A stretch of 64,000 nt of DNA, from the NCBI GenBank assembly GCA_025642075.2, contig JAODUO010000030.1, positions 715,452 to 779,451 on the forward strand, written 5' to 3'. How positions within the stretch are numbered: position 1 is the first letter of the stretch; the number at the start of each line of letters is the position of its first letter. Origin of the DNA: Ridgeia piscesae. Lineage: Eukaryota; Annelida; Polychaeta; Sabellida; Siboglinidae. Of the stretch, positions 35,051 to 47,700 are shown in pieces. The notes under the pieces were generated by a model, which saw only the letters and a program-made list of their open reading frames with translations, was not told where the DNA came from and did not search any database. The position numbers and the translations under genes are program-made.

Positions 35051-37182
35051 CCGAGTTGTTTAGTGATGTTGTCTACCTGTGTGTAATTGGCTGTATGAAG
35101 TTTGTATAGTATTATAACAAATCTGGTGAGTTTAGAGGACAAGGTATCTGCAAATATATACATACAATTCTCCCAGTGCGTATACGACACAGCACATCTT
35201 CCCTTCCTGTGTCCAGTGTGTCTTCATTGTGTGTCAGGTACTTGGTAATGTTGATTTGACTTCACCAATGTATGCAATCAATGTTACATATGTAAATGAC
35301 TCCCTTATTGAAGTTAAATATATCCCAGTTCATTGTTAGCTGCATGCTTAGAAGCCATATTAACCGCATGTTTTGCTGTGTGTGCACTTCGGATGTGACA
35401 TGGATTCCTGGATTACGATTTCCCAAAGATACCCTTGGGTTTAGACGAAAGAATCGAAAGTCTGTAAAAATAAAAAATACAGGTAAGTTTGTTTGGAGGG
35501 CTGATAACTAAGGTGGCATAAGAGTTATTTGTGCAATAAACCAGACTACACAAGATTATCGGTTGTTTTTTCTGATTGAAATTTACACCAGTAACAACTT
35601 TTGAACACATCTATTAAGTAAAGTTGTTAAATAATATAGTTCACTGCTTTATTGTACGGTGGCATCTGACCATTAAGGTTACATGTGGAACTGGGTAAAC
35701 TGACTTCATCAGTGAGGTTAATGTACTAATACATTAGTATCTATCCTATGATGACCTTAATTGTGAGGTGGCTGCATTAGCAAGTTGACCAAAAAGTGAG
35801 ATTAGCATTATTTTATTATGAAAACAATTGGAACTGATGCAGTTGTCTTGCTTTGTGAAATCTTCGTTTTTCTGCCATGGTCGTGTGAAGTGTGTGGGTG
35901 TCAGTGAAACAAGCATGAGTTCTCTTGCTGCTTGGAATGTGAGGCATCTGCTGGCTGCAACATCTTGCATTGCACTGAATTCTTTGCATTGCTTCAAAAA
36001 GAACTACAGCGAGCAGTGCTTCGGCATCTCAATCGGGTGGTTTTGTGGCTGCATACATTTTGCTACACTTGCTAATGGAAGTTGCGGGTGCTGGGCCTAC
36101 TTACCCATCCTGTATGTATCTGGCTGGTGCATCAGGCTGTTGGTAAGGGAGGTCACATAGGCTAGCAAACTCTGAAATATGTCCACTATTAGGTGCCATT
36201 GGGTGGATAGAGAGCCCCTGTGGCAATGTAGTGAAATAAACGAACATAGTGTAATGTTATCAGGCTGCATTATTTTTATATCCAAAACCACATTGTGTTG
36301 GTGGTTTCAATCAATCCTGAATGTTTGCAATTTAAGACTGCGGATGTTTTAAGACCAATCCTAAATGCCGTATTACATCAGATAACTATATAACGTTGTA
36401 GCTTCAAAAATAGCTAGGTTTAGTTTACTGTTCTGCAAATATGAGGTTTGATGACATGATTTTTAGTTTTTATAGTTTATTCTGACTAATTGTTAATGGG
36501 TGGACGAGATTGTATAAACATGTTTATTTCTTGTTACCTAGAGGGGGTGAATTCCACCGGTTTGTTGGTGGACCATATATTTAGTGGGCCAGGGATTGCT
36601 GAAATGTAGGCCTACATAATAAAAACAGTCTGACAAATCACGCACAAATATTTGTAGCTTGCAAATGCAAGTTGCAGGATTCTGCAGTATCTCCTCTGTA
36701 TTAAGAGTTGGGCTAAGACAAATTGATGGTAAAACATTGTGAATCCTGCCATTGGTAACAGATCATTATTGCTTATTCCGTAGGCGACAGTTGAAATCAA
36801 ATACATAAAAGATTTGACAAAAAAGGCGGACATTAATGTCATGACATTGACCTTTTTAACCTACTGGATATGTCAGATGTTACCAAAATAATTGTTTTTG
36901 TCTACATATGCTGTCGTTACATCACATATCGGCCCATGTAATCTGTGAGCTAGCCACAAGAAATGTAAGCTGCTGACCTGCATACACGTTATAGCCTTTA
37001 GATATGCTTATATTCATGATCAGAATTATTTCTTTCCGTTCAGAGTGCAAAATGTCCATGCTAAGAGAATCCCATGTTAAAATCACTGGCAAGCAATTTT
37101 GTTTATCTTGAAAGCCGAAGAGAAAATGTGATCTGTGCCCACTAGCAGGCAGAGCTGGCCGTGTGTACAGGAGATGGTGGAG

Positions 37183-37215
37183 TGAGAGAGAGAGAGAGAG
37201 AGAGAGTGAGTGAGT
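37183..37215. repeat. (GA)n/(GAGT)n microsatellite
   Basis: GAGAGA repeats passing into GAGTGAGTGAGTGAG. Confidence 0.9.
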
Positions 37216-37414
37216 GAGTGCAGGACAGATTTATTAGCATTCCTCCTACTACAGGTCTGCACTGCCTGCGTAGTAGACACAAGGCCAGGCTGCTGCATAC
37301 CACAGCCTCCTGCTCCAACACTTGTACACAGCTACCCACTGACGCTGCTGAGAAACACAGTATAGGCAGACTGTAGACATCCACACATAAACATTGGTTA
37401 TATATGTGTGTGTG

Positions 37415-37417
<3 letters not shown>

Positions 37418-37478
<61 letters not shown>
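37418..37478. repeat. (TA)n microsatellite
   Basis: About 60 bp of uninterrupted TA. Confidence 0.95.
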
Positions 37479-37481
<3 letters not shown>

Positions 37482-38429
37482 GCATGAGGCTAAAGGAGTT
37501 CCTGTTAATTTTGAATAGTTATTTATTATTAACTTATAATGATACATTGTAATCAATTGTAAAAGCACACACACTTATACAGATTATTTTAGCCCAACGT
37601 GTTAGTTCATTGCATTGTAAAATAGTTGTATAATTTTGGATTATTATTATTATACACTATGGTTTTAATATTATAACACTGGTGAGAGAATGTGTGTAGA
37701 GGTAGGTTGTATAGGGACAGTTAGTTGATAGGGCCCTCTGGCTATAACAGAACCATAGTTAAGGTATCGCACAGTAAAATGATACGCTACATAGGCTTCC
37801 AAGCCCAGGTTCTCAGGTGTCGTGGTCCAGTGGACTGGATCAGTCGGGTTTAATCTAAGGTGAAAATCATGGGGTCGTTTCAAAACAAATCAATGATTTG
37901 TAGAAACTTGTCGTGAGTATGGATCTCTCATTGGGTCAGTATATATATAGTGATTATGCGTCTGTCTGCTAGAAGGTGACCTGCTCAGGGGTTGGAAGAA
38001 CACATACTGAAAGATGAAAGAACCATATGAAATATTCACTATCCTAAAGTGGTGAAGATAGCATCAAGGAGAGCACATTTCTTGGTGAAATAAACCAGTA
38101 ATGCTATCCTGTTTGCTAAAATAATACATTTATATGCCCATGTTATTGTTAATATACAATTTGTGTAATTAGTTCTAATGTGGTTGCTGTGAATTGCATA
38201 ATTAGAAAATAGTGTTTAGGGAGGAGACATGTTGCACAAAAAGCTGACTGGTTACTAGTTAGGCTGTGGCCCATAGACATTGCGATTTAGTTGAGGTCAG
38301 GCAATCAAACCTAAAATATCTTTTACTGAAGATAATATAAACAAATTATGTGTAATTCACTGTAGAGTCAAAGATATTGCTTGCAACGATTGTTGACTAA
38401 CTAATCAACTATGGTTTCTGCACTGCTGT

Positions 38430-38571
38430 CATGGTTGCTGACGGTTGTCATGGTTGCTGAGTGTTGCCATGGATACTGACTGGTGTCATGGTTGCTGAGT
38501 GTTGCCATGGATACTGACTGGTGTCATGGTTGCCGAGTGTTGCCATGGATACTGACTGGTGTCATGCTATT
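38430..38571. repeat. 38-bp minisatellite before cofilin copy 2 exon 2
   Basis: About three and a half copies of a unit containing GTCATGGTTGCTGAGTGTTG and CCATGGATACTGACTG. The array runs to within a few bases of the exon's acceptor (TATTTCAG). Each unit carries ACTGACTGG, a branch-site-like motif. Confidence 0.85.
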
Positions 38572-38575
38572 TCAG

Positions 38576-38711
38576 GCCTCTGGTGTATCTGTGCAGCCGT
38601 CGTGTGTCCAAGCATTCAATGACATTAAGCTTGGACACAAGTACCGCTACATCATCTACTCGCTGACCGACGACCTACGAGAGATCAGAGTTCTGAAAGC
38701 AGCCGCACCGT
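38576..38711 (+). CDS. Cofilin copy 2 exon 2
   Basis: 136 nt, acceptor TATTTCAG, donor CGT|GTGAGT. It encodes ASGVSVQPSCVQAFNDIKLG, KYRYIIYSLTDD and LREIRVLKAAAP. Ser3 and the KYRY motif are kept. Confidence 0.93.
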
Positions 38712-41700
38712 GTGAGTAACTTGACCCTTTGACCTCATAGAGTGTACCTTGACCCCTTTGACCTCACAGAGTGTACCTTGACCTCAGAGTGTACTTTGAC
38801 CACATAGAATATAATTTGACCTCTTGACCTCAGAGAGTGCCTGAGTGTTGAAAATATGACAAACAACACTTTATTTATTATATATAATATTTTCTCAACA
38901 TGATTGTTGGTTTTGTCAAAAATCTTTTTCAGTAATTAATATTTTTTGTCCCGCTAGAATCATTGTTGCATCTGTCTTTACCACTGAAATGTAGCATTTG
39001 TACTGGACCTTGATGTTTGAGTTCTCTTTGCTAACCTCACTCACATGTCACATATGTCACTGCCATCACCACTCACCCATCTGTCACCGTCATGTGACAC
39101 TCCTGTCACCCTAACAGCATCTCTACACTCTACACATGTCAACACATATACATAACGTGACATACATATCTCTAGATGTCTCTGTGATTATCTAACTACA
39201 TAACGCACTTCTACACATCTTAATTGCATCAAAACACATCCCTCTACACATACATCTACAACATCTATACACTTATCTCAATATATCTCTGTGTAACTGA
39301 ACAGATATCTCCACACGTGTGGACACATCTATAGACACACGTCTACATTTATCATAGCGGCTCCCACTAAATAAAAGGGGAGGTACCAATTAAAAGAAGT
39401 CCAAACAAGATAAAACAAAGTACAATCAACTTGTATTATACTATCTCTTATCCACAAATTACAACCCACTGTGCTGGTCACATCCACATAGATGTCCAGC
39501 CAGTTATGACATGTTATGACCACTGATCACACACAGACATGACATCCTGCATGCTGACCGACTCTGTTTACTTTTCTCCACCAATCTGCTAGCTATACCT
39601 AAGATAGCTTGACTAAATACATTTAAATTAACCAATGAGGTCTTCATGCTTCCCGCGAAGCATACACAAAGACAAAGACATCAACTACGCTACTGATTAA
39701 TTACTAACTTGTGTTTTTCCATCACTCTTCTGATCTCATCTATGGGCACAGACTCTAGCATCTATTCACTAATTAATTTCTAACCTAATAATTTTATAAT
39801 GAGTCCTACCATACATACATACATGAGTCCACCCATCCTCTATAAATGCCTCTGACTTCTGTGTCACCCACTTTCCTTCCCCCATTGCACAACACCAGCC
39901 CATGTTAACAATTCACACAATAAAACACCATTTTATATCCAATCTGAATCTTCACCATTCTACTGGGTTAGTTATTTAAATTAAAATATATATATAATTG
40001 AATTGGTTACGATAGTAACTTTGGACATCTGTGGTAGACATTCAGACAATCTTTTCTGTGTATTGTATTTGTATACTAGAGCTATCTGCTGGTGCTGAGT
40101 GGAGGTCAACTCCCTCTATCAGTTCACTGTAGATCCTGTTTGTGAAACTTGAGTCTAGTCTCCGGGTTATTGTGCTGCCTGACTGCCAGCAGACACTGGG
40201 CTGTTCACCCCAGGGTCTACTAACTACAGCCCTGACAACACGGGTAAACCTCTCATGGACACTACACTCTAATGTGTCTCTCTCTATAAATAAACAAACA
40301 TACAACACTATACAATTATGTGTAGCGTATGTTTGAAAGCATTTTATCTAGACAGGAATATTCACATCTGCTTTGTCAATTAATTGTTCTCATTGGAGTT
40401 TCAATTTCACTCCCCATGATAACTACCACTGTTGCTTTTATCAATTAATATTTAGGTTTTTAATGTTTATGTACATACATGTTATTGGAAACTTTGCACA
40501 GCATATGATCATAGACATACTTTAATACATGTTTATTTTGGAACAAAATAAACATGTATCATGATTATTTTTGAAAAAATAATCAATTCATATGTGTATG
40601 CTTATGATTAATAACACATTTACCATGAATATCATGGGATTCATAAACAGAAAATGGTGACTTGTGACAGTCAAATACTTTAAATGTCACGTGATTGTGC
40701 ATAAACTGTGCCAAGCCTTACATGTCCTACACTAATGAGTGCACTGTAACACGACTGCAACTGTTAAGTAATTTAGCAAGTTGTGTGATTCCCTTGTACT
40801 TATAGACAGCACATATGATGACTTTGTACTTTAGACAGCACATATGATGACTTTGTACTTTAGACAGCACATATGATGACTTTGTACTGTCATGACACAT
40901 ATGATGACTTTGTACTTGTAGACAGCACATATGATGACTTTGTACTTTAGACAGCACATATGATGACTTTGTACTTTAGACAGCACATATGATGACTTTG
41001 TACTTTAGACAGCACATATGATGACTTTGTACTTGTAGACAGCACATATGATGACTTTGTACTTTAGACAGCACATATGATGACTTTGTACTTGTAGACA
41101 GCACATATGATGACTTTGTACTTGTAGACAGCACATATGATGACTTTGTACTTGTAGACAGCACATATGATGACTTTGTACTTGTGGACAGCACATATGA
41201 TGACTTTGTACTTGTGGACAGCACGTATGATGACTTTGTACTTTAGGCAGCACGTATGATGACTTTGTACTTGTGGACAGCACATATGATGACTTTGTAC
41301 TTTAGACAGCACATATGATGACTTTGTACTTTAGACAGCACATATGATGACTTTGTACTTGTAGACAGCACATATGATGACTTTGTACTTGTAGACAGCA
41401 CATATGATGACTTTGTACTTGTAGACAGCACATATGATGACTTTGTACTTGTGGACAGCACTATGATGACTTTGTACTTGTAGACAGCACGTATGATGAC
41501 TTTGTACTTTAGACAGCACATATGATGACTTTGTACTTGTAGACAGCACATATGATGACTTTGTACTTGTGGACAGCACATATGATGACTTTGTACTTGT
41601 GGACAGCACGTATGATGACTTTGTACTTTAGACAGCACGTATGATGACTTTGTACTTGTAGACAGCACGTATGATGACTTTGTACTTTAGACAGCACGTA

Positions 41701-44700
41701 TGATGACTTTGTACTTGTGGACAGCACGTATGATGACTTTGTACTTGTGACAGCACGTATGATGACTTTGTACTTTAGACAGCACGTATGATGACTTTGT
41801 ACTTGTAGACAGCACGTATGATGACTTTGTACTTTAGACAGCACGTATGATGACTTTGTACTTGTGGACAGCACGTATGATGACTTTGTACTTTAGACAG
41901 CACGTATGATGACTTTGTACTTTAGACAGCACGTATGATGACTTTGTACTTGTGGACAGCACGTATGATGACTTTGTACTTTAGACAGCACATATGATGA
42001 CTTTGTACTTGTAGACAGCACATATGATGACTTTGTACTTGTAGACAGCACATATGATGACTTTGTACTTGTAGACAGCACGTATGATGACTTTGTACTT
42101 GTGGACAGCACATATGATGACTTTGTACTTGTAGACAGCACATATGATGACTTTGTACTTGTGGACAGCACGTATGATGACTTTGTACTTGTAGACAGCA
42201 CGTATGATGACTTTGTACTTGTAGACAGCACGTATGATGACTTTGTACTTTAGACAGCACATATGATGACTTTGTACTTTAGACAGCACATATGATGACT
42301 TTGTACTTTAGACAGCACATATGATGACTTTGTACTTGTAGACAGCACATATGATGACTTTGTACTTTAGACAGCACATATGATGACTTTGTACTTGTGG
42401 ACAGCACATATGATGACTTTGTACTTGTAGACAGCACATATGATGATTTGTACTTGTAGACAGCACATATGATGACTTTGTACTTGTGGACAGCACATAT
42501 GATGACTTTGTACTTGTAGACAGCACATATGATGACTTTGTACTTGTGGACAGCACATATGATGACTTTGTACTTGTAGACAGCACATATGATGACTTTG
42601 TACTTGTGGACAGCACATATGATGACTTTGTACTTGTAGACAGCACATATGATGACTTTGTACTTGTAGACAGCACATATGATGACTTTGTACTTTAGAC
42701 AGCACATATGATGACTTTGTACTTGTAGACAGCACATATGATGACTTTGTACTTGTAGACAGCACATATGATGACTTTGTACTTGTAGACAGCACATATG
42801 ATGACTTTGTACTTGTGGACAGCACATATGATGACTTTGTACTTGTGGACAGCACATATGATGACTTTGTACTTGTGGACAGCACATATGATGACTTTGT
42901 ACTTGTGGACAGCACGCATGATGACTTTGTACTTGTGGACAGCACGTATGATGACTTTGTACTTGTGGACAGCACATATGATGACTTTGTACTTGTGGAC
43001 AGCACATATGATGACTTTGTACTTTAGACAGCACATATGATGACTTTGTACTTGTGGACAGCACATATGATGAGTTTGTACTTGTGGACAGCACATATGA
43101 TTACTTTGTACTTTAGACAGCACGTATGATGACTTTGTACTTGTAGACAGCACGTATGATGACTTTGTACTTTAGACAGCACATATGATGACTTTGTACT
43201 TTAGACAGCACATATGATGACTTTGTACTTTAGACAGCACATATGATGACTTTGTACTTGTAGACAGCACATATGATGACTTTGTACTTGTAGACAGCAC
43301 ATATGATGACTTTGTACTTTAGACAGCACATATGATGACTTTGTACTTGTAGACAGCACATATGATGACTTTGTACTTGTGGACAGCACATATGATGACT
43401 TTGTACTTGTAGACAGCACATATGATGATTTGTACTTGTAGACAGCACATATGATGACTTTGTACTTGTGGACAGCACATATGATGACTTTGTACTTGTA
43501 GACAGCACGTATGATGACTTTGTACTTTAGACAGCACGTATGATGACTTTGTACTTGTAGACAGCACATATGATGACTTTGTACTTGTGGACAGCACGTA
43601 TGATGACTTTGTACTTGTAGACAGCACATATGATGACTTTGTACTTGTAGACAGCACGTACGAAGACTTTGTACTTGTAGACAGCACATATGATGACTTT
43701 GTACTTGTAGACAGCACGTACGAAGACTTTGTACTTGTAGACAGCACATATGATGACTTTGTACTTGTAGACAGCACATACGAAGACTTTGTACTTGTAG
43801 ACAGCACATATGATGACTTTGTACTTGTAGACAGCACATATGATGACTTTGTACTTGTGGACAGCACATATGATGACTTTGTACTTGTGGACAGCACATA
43901 TGATGACTTTGTACTTGTGGGCAGCACGTATGATGACTTTGTACTTGTGGACAGCACATATGATGACTTTGTACTTGTGGACAGCACATATGATGACTTT
44001 GTACTTGTGGACAGCACATATGATGACTTTGTACTTTAGACAGCACATATGATGACTTTGTACTTGTGGACAGCACATATGATGAGTTTGTACTTGTGGA
44101 CAGCACATATGATGAGTTTGTACTTTAGACAGCACATATGATGACTTTGTACTTGTGGACAGCACATATGATGACTTTGTACATGTAGACAGCACATATG
44201 ATGACTTTGTACTTTAGACAGCACATATGATGACTTTGTACTTGTGGACAGCACATATGATGAGTTTGTACTTGTGGACAGCACATATGATGAGTTTGTA
44301 CTTTAGACAGCACATATGATGACTTTGTACTTGTGGACAGCACATATGATGACTTTGTACTTGTAGACAGCACATATGATGACTTTGTACTTGTAGACAG
44401 CACATATGATGACTTTGTACATGTAGACAGCACATATGATGACTTTGTACTTGTAGACAGCACATATGATGACTTTGTACTTGTAGACAGCACATATGAT
44501 GACTTTGTGAATGATCTGAAAGAAGCGGAACAGAAGAAGGAATGTCGCTACGGACTCTACGATGCGGAGTATGAACTCAAGGATGGTCAGCGTAGGAACA
44601 AGCTCGTATTCTTTCTCTGGTAAGCCAAGTTAACATAACTTAATTAATTAATTAATTAATTGCCTGTGTTTAATATTTTTATTTCGTTGTTTATCAATTT

Positions 44701-47700
44701 CCTGTTTATGGTATTTGGAGATCCAACTACTTCTCTACACGAATATATAAGATTCCTGCTTATGTTGGTTGCTACATAATTAATATCTTAATTACAAAAG
44801 TTTACATGTATATACCATAATATAGTTAAATAGTGTACAGCATTTTGTTGCATTTACATAAAGATTCTGAGATTGTCTTGTTTTGAATATACATTTTATA
44901 TTTCTACACAAACTCTTACTCGATCATCGATTGTCCTGCATACAATAAGCACTTGTTTGGTCATTATTGTTAATATTATGAGCTCTTTAGTGCACAGTTT
45001 CCAATGCATTAATTTTTTTAAGTTACCTAAAATGTAAATTAATATAAATTAATAATAAAAAAAATTCAGTAATACACTAATAATAAAATAAACTCTCTCA
45101 GTACAATGATTGTGTCATCGTGTCAGTGTCAATGTCACGTCCAGCTGAAGTAGGTCAACTGCAGCTGTTGCTCAGAGTACAGTCGGAGATAATAATAAAA
45201 ATAATTACATCCATTTTCTTGTTCCCAAATCTGGAATGATCCTGACAGGCCGGCCTGGGCTTTCCGAGGGCAACTATTTTTAGTAGGCTGTGGGAGTCTA
45301 GCCTCACTTGTCTCCCCTGCTGGCTAGACTGGGCTGGCAGCCTGGCCCAGGGGCAGGGGAGAGAGACAGGGAAACAGCTGCAGCTGCTATACCTGCTAGT
45401 TCCTGGTGATGACATCACCCTACACCCATGTCTTGCCTCATACCCCAGCCACTCATCCAGCAGCCATAGCATCTCAGACACTCTATAATATGAGTAGGAC
45501 TTCTATGAAATGATGTGGTGCAATGGAGAGCTCCCTAGAAGAGTGTATGGTGCAGCAGAAAGATCTCTGTAAGATTGTGTGGCGCAGCAGAGATATCTAT
45601 ATAAGAGTGTGTGGTGCAGCAGAGATATCTATATAAGACTGTATGGTGCAGCAGAGATATCTATATAAGACTGTATGATGCAGCAGAGATATCTATATAA
45701 GACTGTATGGTGCAGCAGAGATATCTATATAAGACTGTATGGTGCAGCAGAGATATCTCTATAAGACTGTGTGCTGCAGCAGAGATATTTCTATAAGACT
45801 GTGGTGCAGCAGAGATATTTCTATAAGACTGTGTGGTGCAGCAGAGATATCTCTATAATACTGTGTGGCGCAGCAGAGATATCTATATAAGAGTGTGTGG
45901 TGCAGCAGATATATCTATATAAGACTGTATGGTGCAGCAGAGATATCTATATAAGACTGTATGGTGCAGCAGAGATATCTATATAAGACTGTATGGTGCG
46001 GCAGAGATATCTATATAAGACTGTATGGTGCAGCAGAGATATCTATATAAGACTGTTGGTGCAGCAGAGATATCTCTATAAGACTGTGTGCTGCAGCAGA
46101 GATATCTCTATAAGACTGTGTGGTGCAGCAGAGATATCTCTATAAGACTGTGGCAGCAGAGATTTCTATAAGACTGTGGTGCAGCAGAGATATTTCTATA
46201 AGACTGTGTGTTTCAGCAGAGACATCTCTATAAGACTGTGTGGCAGCAGAGATATCTCTATAAGACTGTGTGGCTGCAGCAGAGATATCTCTATAAGACT
46301 GTGTGGTGCAGCAGAGATATCTCTATAAGACTGTGTGGCGCAGCAGAGATATCTCTATAAGACTGTGTGCTGCAGCAGAGATATCTCTATAAGACTGTGT
46401 GTTTCAGCAGAGACATCTCTATAAGACTGTGTGACACAGCAGAGATATCTCTATAAGAGTGTATGGTGCAGCAGAGATATCTATATAAGACTGTGCTGGA
46501 GCAGATATATCTCTATAAGACTGTGTGTTTCAGCAGAGACATCTCTATAAGACTGTGTGCTGCAGCAGAGATATCTCTATAAGATGTGTGGTGCAGCAGA
46601 GATATCTCTATAAGACTGTTGGTGCAGCAGAGATATCTCTATAAGACTGTGCTGCAGCAGAGATATCTCTATAAGACTGTATGGCACAGCAGAGATATCT
46701 ATATAAGACTGTATGGTGCAACAAAGATATCTATATAAGACTGTGCTGCAGCAGAGATATCTCTATAAGACTGTGTGGCACAGCAGAGATATCTCTATAA
46801 GACTGTGTGGTGCAGCAGAGATATCTCTATAAGACTGTGTGGCACAGCAGAGATATCTCTATAAGACTGTGTGGTGCAGCAGAGATATCTTATCTGTGTG
46901 CAACAGAGAATCTTATAAGACTGTGTGGCACTCTATAAGACTGTGCAGCAGAGATATCTCTATAAGACTGTGGCGCAGCAGAGATATCTCTATAAGACTG
47001 TGTGGTGCAGCAGAGATATCTCTATAAGACTGTGTGGCGCAGCAGAGAGATCTCTATAAGACTGTGTGGTGCAGCAGAGAAATCTTTATAAGACTGTGTG
47101 GTGCAGCAGAGAGATCTCTATAAGACTGTGTGGTGCAGCAGAGAGATCTCTATAAGACTGTGTGGTGCAGCAGAGAATCTCTATAAGACTGTGGTCAGCA
47201 GAATCTTATAAGACGTGGGGCAGCAGAGATCTCTCTATAAGACTGTGTGGTGCAGCAGAGAAATCTATATAAGACTGTGTGGTGCAGCAGAGAGATCTCT
47301 ATAAGACTGTGTGGTGCAGCAGAGAGATCTCTATAAAACTGTGTGGTGCAGCAGAGAAATCTCTATAAGACTGTGTGGTGCAGCAGAGATCTCTCTATAA
47401 GACTGTGCGTTGCAGCAGAGAAATATCTATAAGACTGTGTGGTGCAGCAGAGAGATCTCTATAAGACTGTGTGGTGCAGCAGAGAAATTTCTATAAGACT
47501 GTGTGGTGCAGCAGAGAGATCTCTATAAGACTGTGTGGTGCAGCAGAGATCTCTCTATAAGACTGTGTGGTGCAGCAGAGAGATCTCTATAAGACTGTGT
47601 GGTGCAGCAGAGAGATCTCTATAAGACTGTGTGGTGTAGCAGAGAGATCTCTATAAGACTGTGGTGCAGCAGAGAGATCTCTATAAGACTGTGTGGTGTA

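Larger units (their letters stand above)
35051..38429. other. Spacer between the two cofilin bodies
   Basis: AT-rich sequence without recognised exons. Several ATG-GT combinations exist (near 35880 and 36727) but none has a strong donor and promoter context. It contains GA and TA microsatellites around 37183-37215 and 37419-37477. Confidence 0.5.

Noticed and set aside
42279..44195. Long minus-strand ORFs of 200-301 codons with QVQSHHMCC repeats
   Set aside because: They are the reverse reading of the exon-derived cofilin array and shift frame at every 29-bp unit. No promoter, start context or splice structure supports them.
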